From: Chloroflexota bacterium
GTDB taxonomy: Bacteria; Chloroflexota; Anaerolineae; VGOG01
Assembly: GCA_030615705.1 (NCBI GenBank)
Contig: JAUWYT010000097.1
Coordinates: forward strand, 1-6,402
DNA: 6,402 nt
Direction of reading: 5' to 3'
Within the stretch, counting starts at the first letter, position 1; the number at the start of each line of letters is the position of its first letter. The notes beneath the pieces were generated by a model. The model made no database searches. It saw nothing but the letters and a program-made list of their open reading frames with translations, and was not told where the DNA came from. Positions 4,873 through 6,402 of the stretch are shown here, piece after piece. Both the position numbers and the translations under genes were made by a program.

Positions 4873-5642
4873 CAGACTATCCCCTCCTTGCCCAGATAGG
4901 CATCAATGACCCTGGGGTTGCTTCGTATTTCCTCTGGCGTGCCCTCCGCTATTAACTCCCCGAAGTCTATGGTCTGAATAGTCTCGCAGAGATCCATGAC
5001 TACTTTCATCCTGTGCTCGATGAGGAAGATGGTCAGCCCCAACTCGTCTCGTACCCGCCGAATAACCTCCATCATCTCAACCAGCTCTTCCGGGTTCATC
5101 CCTGCGGTGGGCTCATCCAGGAACAGGAGCTGGGGTTCAGAAGCCAGCGCCCTGGCCATCTCCACCCTTCTCTGGACGCCGTAGGGCAGGTTGATCACCA
5201 CCTGGTCCGCGACGTGTCCAATTCCCACCATCTCCAGAAGGTCATAGGCCATCTTTTCGCTCTCGGCTTCTTCCCTCTGGCGCTGACCTGTGCCGAAGAA
5301 AGCGCCAATCAATCCGTAGTGGATCTTCGAATAGCGGGCCAGCTTCACGTGATCGAGGACGGTCATGTGCCTCCACAGGCGCAGGGTCTGGAACGTCCGG
5401 CAGATGCCCTGGGCAGCGATCTGGTAAGACTGAAGCCCCACCAAATTCTTGCCATTAAAGAGGATTTCCCCCTCAGTAGGCTGGTAGATGCCTGTGATGA
5501 GGTTGAAGATGGTGGTCTTTCCTGCTCCGTTGGGCCCGATCAGCCCTCTGAGCTGGCCTGGCTCGATCTCCAGATCGTAGTTGTGGACGGCTCGCAAACC
5601 ACCGAAGAAATGGGTCATGTTCTTAACTTGAAGTAGGGGCAT
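4872..5642 (-). CDS. livG: Branched-chain amino acid/amide ABC transporter ATP-binding protein LivG
   Basis: The second ATPase of the same importer, 256 residues. Walker A is GPNGAGKTT (36-44), the Q-loop is in CRTFQTLRL (81-89), the degenerate LivG signature is LPYGVQRR (152-159), Walker B is LLFLDEPTAG (172-181), and the H-loop is H210 in LIEHRM. The GxNP segment after Walker B (GMNPEE, 181-186) and the long insert around residues 104-130 fit LivG rather than LivF. The start ATG at 5642 has AAAGGTG a few bases upstream. The 42-base gap to the livM stop contains half of a perfect palindrome, which could affect relative expression or mRNA stability of livM and livG. Confidence 0.95.
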   Translation of the reverse strand: MPLLQVKNMTHFFGGLRAVHNYDLEIEPGQLRGLIGPNGAGKTTIFNLITGIYQPTEGEILFNGKNLVGLQSYQIAAQGICRTFQTLRLWRHMTVLDHVKLARYSKIHYGLIGAFFGTGQRQREEAESEKMAYDLLEMVGIGHVADQVVINLPYGVQRRVEMARALASEPQLLFLDEPTAGMNPEELVEMMEVIRRVRDELGLTIFLIEHRMKVVMDLCETIQTIDFGELIAEGTPEEIRSNPRVIDAYLGKEGIV

Positions 5643-5660
5643 ATCTCACCTTTCTTTTCC

Positions 5661-5693
5661 AGACCCTAAGGGTTTTGGAAACCCTTAGGGTCT
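5661..5693. repeat. Perfect 15-bp palindrome spanning the livM stop codon
   Basis: AGACCCTAAGGGTTT (5661-5675) is the exact reverse complement of AAACCCTTAGGGTCT (5679-5693), with a 3-base TGG loop. The livM stop TAA (5687-5685) lies inside the right arm, so the last livM codons and its stop are encoded by the palindrome. No U-tract follows in the operon sense. The sequence has the look of a dispersed palindromic repeat, but only this copy is present here. Confidence 0.9.
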
Positions 5694-6402
5694 CCTGGGC
5701 TGCAACAGATCCTCGATGTTGACCTCCGTGAAGGCGAACATGCCCGTTGGGCGCCGGATCATGAGCACGATAAGCAGCACGGGGATGACGATCCACTTCC
5801 AGATCTCCAGAGGACGGAGCACCTCCATCAGCACCTGTAGGCCAAGCGCGCCGGCAATGGAGCCGACGACCGAGTTCAACCCGCCCAGATAGACCATCGC
5901 CAGGATCTCGCTGAGCTTCGTCACGCCGAAGGTGCCTGGGTTGATGTAGCCCATGACATGGGCGAAGAGCCCACCTGCAACGCCAGCCCAGAAGGCGGCG
6001 AAGAGGAAAGTCACCATTTTCGTGCGGCGGGTGTTGACCGTCATAGCACCGGCAGCGGTTTCGTCATCTCGTACAGCACACATTGCCTTTCCGATCGTGG
6101 AGCGCGTGAAGTTATAGATTACCCACAAGCAGATCGCCATCCAGACAAACACGGTGGGGAGACTGGCCCACTTCGGCTGGTTCATGAAGCCGCGGGGGCC
6201 GCCGATGATTTCCAGGTTCTCGATCACGCTCTTGACGATGAACATGAACGCCAGGGAGATGATGGCCAGATAGTCACCCCTGGTCCGGAAGGAGGGGATG
6301 GCTACCACCAGGGCTCCCACAGCGGCCAACAGCCCGCCAGCGATCAAGGCGAGGGGAAACAAAAACGGCCCAAGGGCTGGAGGGAGAAGCGGAGCCCCGA
6401 AG
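5685..6402 (-). CDS. livM: Branched-chain amino acid/amide ABC transporter permease LivM (5' end missing)
   Basis: An inner-membrane permease subunit of the HAAT importer, cut by the right edge. The frame stays open to 6402, so an internal TTG at 6362 is not the true start. About 238 residues of the C-terminal part are visible, with several hydrophobic membrane spans. Family landmarks are the motif RTRGDYLAIISLAF, then GGPRGF, and the cytoplasmic coupling loop AVRDDETAAGAMTVNTRRTKMVTF, followed by the GTF-containing segment and MVYLGGLNSVVGSIAGAL. The C-terminus EDLLQPRRP ends inside the palindrome at 5661-5693, so the original end of the protein may have been altered by that element. The missing part should hold the first spans, and livH and the substrate-binding protein may lie further upstream. 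Confidence 0.92.
   Translation of the reverse strand, partial: FGAPLLPPALGPFLFPLALIAGGLLAAVGALVVAIPSFRTRGDYLAIISLAFMFIVKSVIENLEIIGGPRGFMNQPKWASLPTVFVWMAICLWVIYNFTRSTIGKAMCAVRDDETAAGAMTVNTRRTKMVTFLFAAFWAGVAGGLFAHVMGYINPGTFGVTKLSEILAMVYLGGLNSVVGSIAGALGLQVLMEVLRPLEIWKWIVIPVLLIVLMIRRPTGMFAFTEVNIEDLLQPRRP

Noticed and set aside
5013..5636. A 207-codon open frame on the plus strand opposite livG
   Set aside because: It lies entirely antisense to LivG, which has all its ATPase motifs; the frame shows no protein-family features.
5661..5693. Intrinsic terminator after livM
   Set aside because: The stem is strong but no U-run follows in the operon sense, and livG starts only 42 bases after the livM stop.

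Overview
This is a bacterial window, moderately GC-rich, with dense genes, TTG starts and many short palindromic and tandem repeats. The repeat style, especially words built from CCTTCGAC and CTCAGGAC, together with the gene types, suggests an uncultured Chloroflexota-like bacterium. That placement is inference from pattern familiarity; no marker gene is present.

Left end (1-483): the first 29 codons of a minus-strand membrane-anchored or exported protein run off the left edge. A 394-bp divergent intergenic region follows, with two strong sigma70-type promoters facing away from each other (minus strand at 167-195, plus strand at 347-374). Three small hairpins lie between them, and a foldable leader precedes the plus-strand gene. 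That gene (484-1110) encodes a glyoxalase II-like metallo-beta-lactamase-fold hydrolase with a TTG start.

Right part (1132-6402, all minus strand): transcription order is livM (cut by the right edge), livG, livF, a hydantoinase/dihydropyrimidinase, then alanine racemase. The layout suggests an uptake operon of the branched-chain amino acid/amide (HAAT) ABC family, coupled to opening of cyclic ureides (hydantoins or dihydropyrimidines) and to an amino-acid racemase. The substrate cannot be read from the sequence.

The most notable feature is that the two conserved enzymes, hydantoinase and alanine racemase, each carry two extra in-frame segments built from repeat DNA. A 49-bp repeat (48/49 identical) sits in both genes and is read in different phases. 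A 27-bp tandem duplication sits in alr. A 108-bp palindromic insert in the hydantoinase is flanked by 7-bp direct repeats. Subtracting these segments returns both proteins to normal family length, and every catalytic motif is intact. A separate perfect palindrome supplies the last residues and the stop codon of livM. The livF-hydantoinase gap (3987-4158) consists almost entirely of 7-bp and 8-bp tandem repeats and a C/G-tract hairpin. The window therefore looks like a snapshot of small, frame-tolerant repeat elements spreading through genes, in a manner resembling the Rickettsia palindromic elements.
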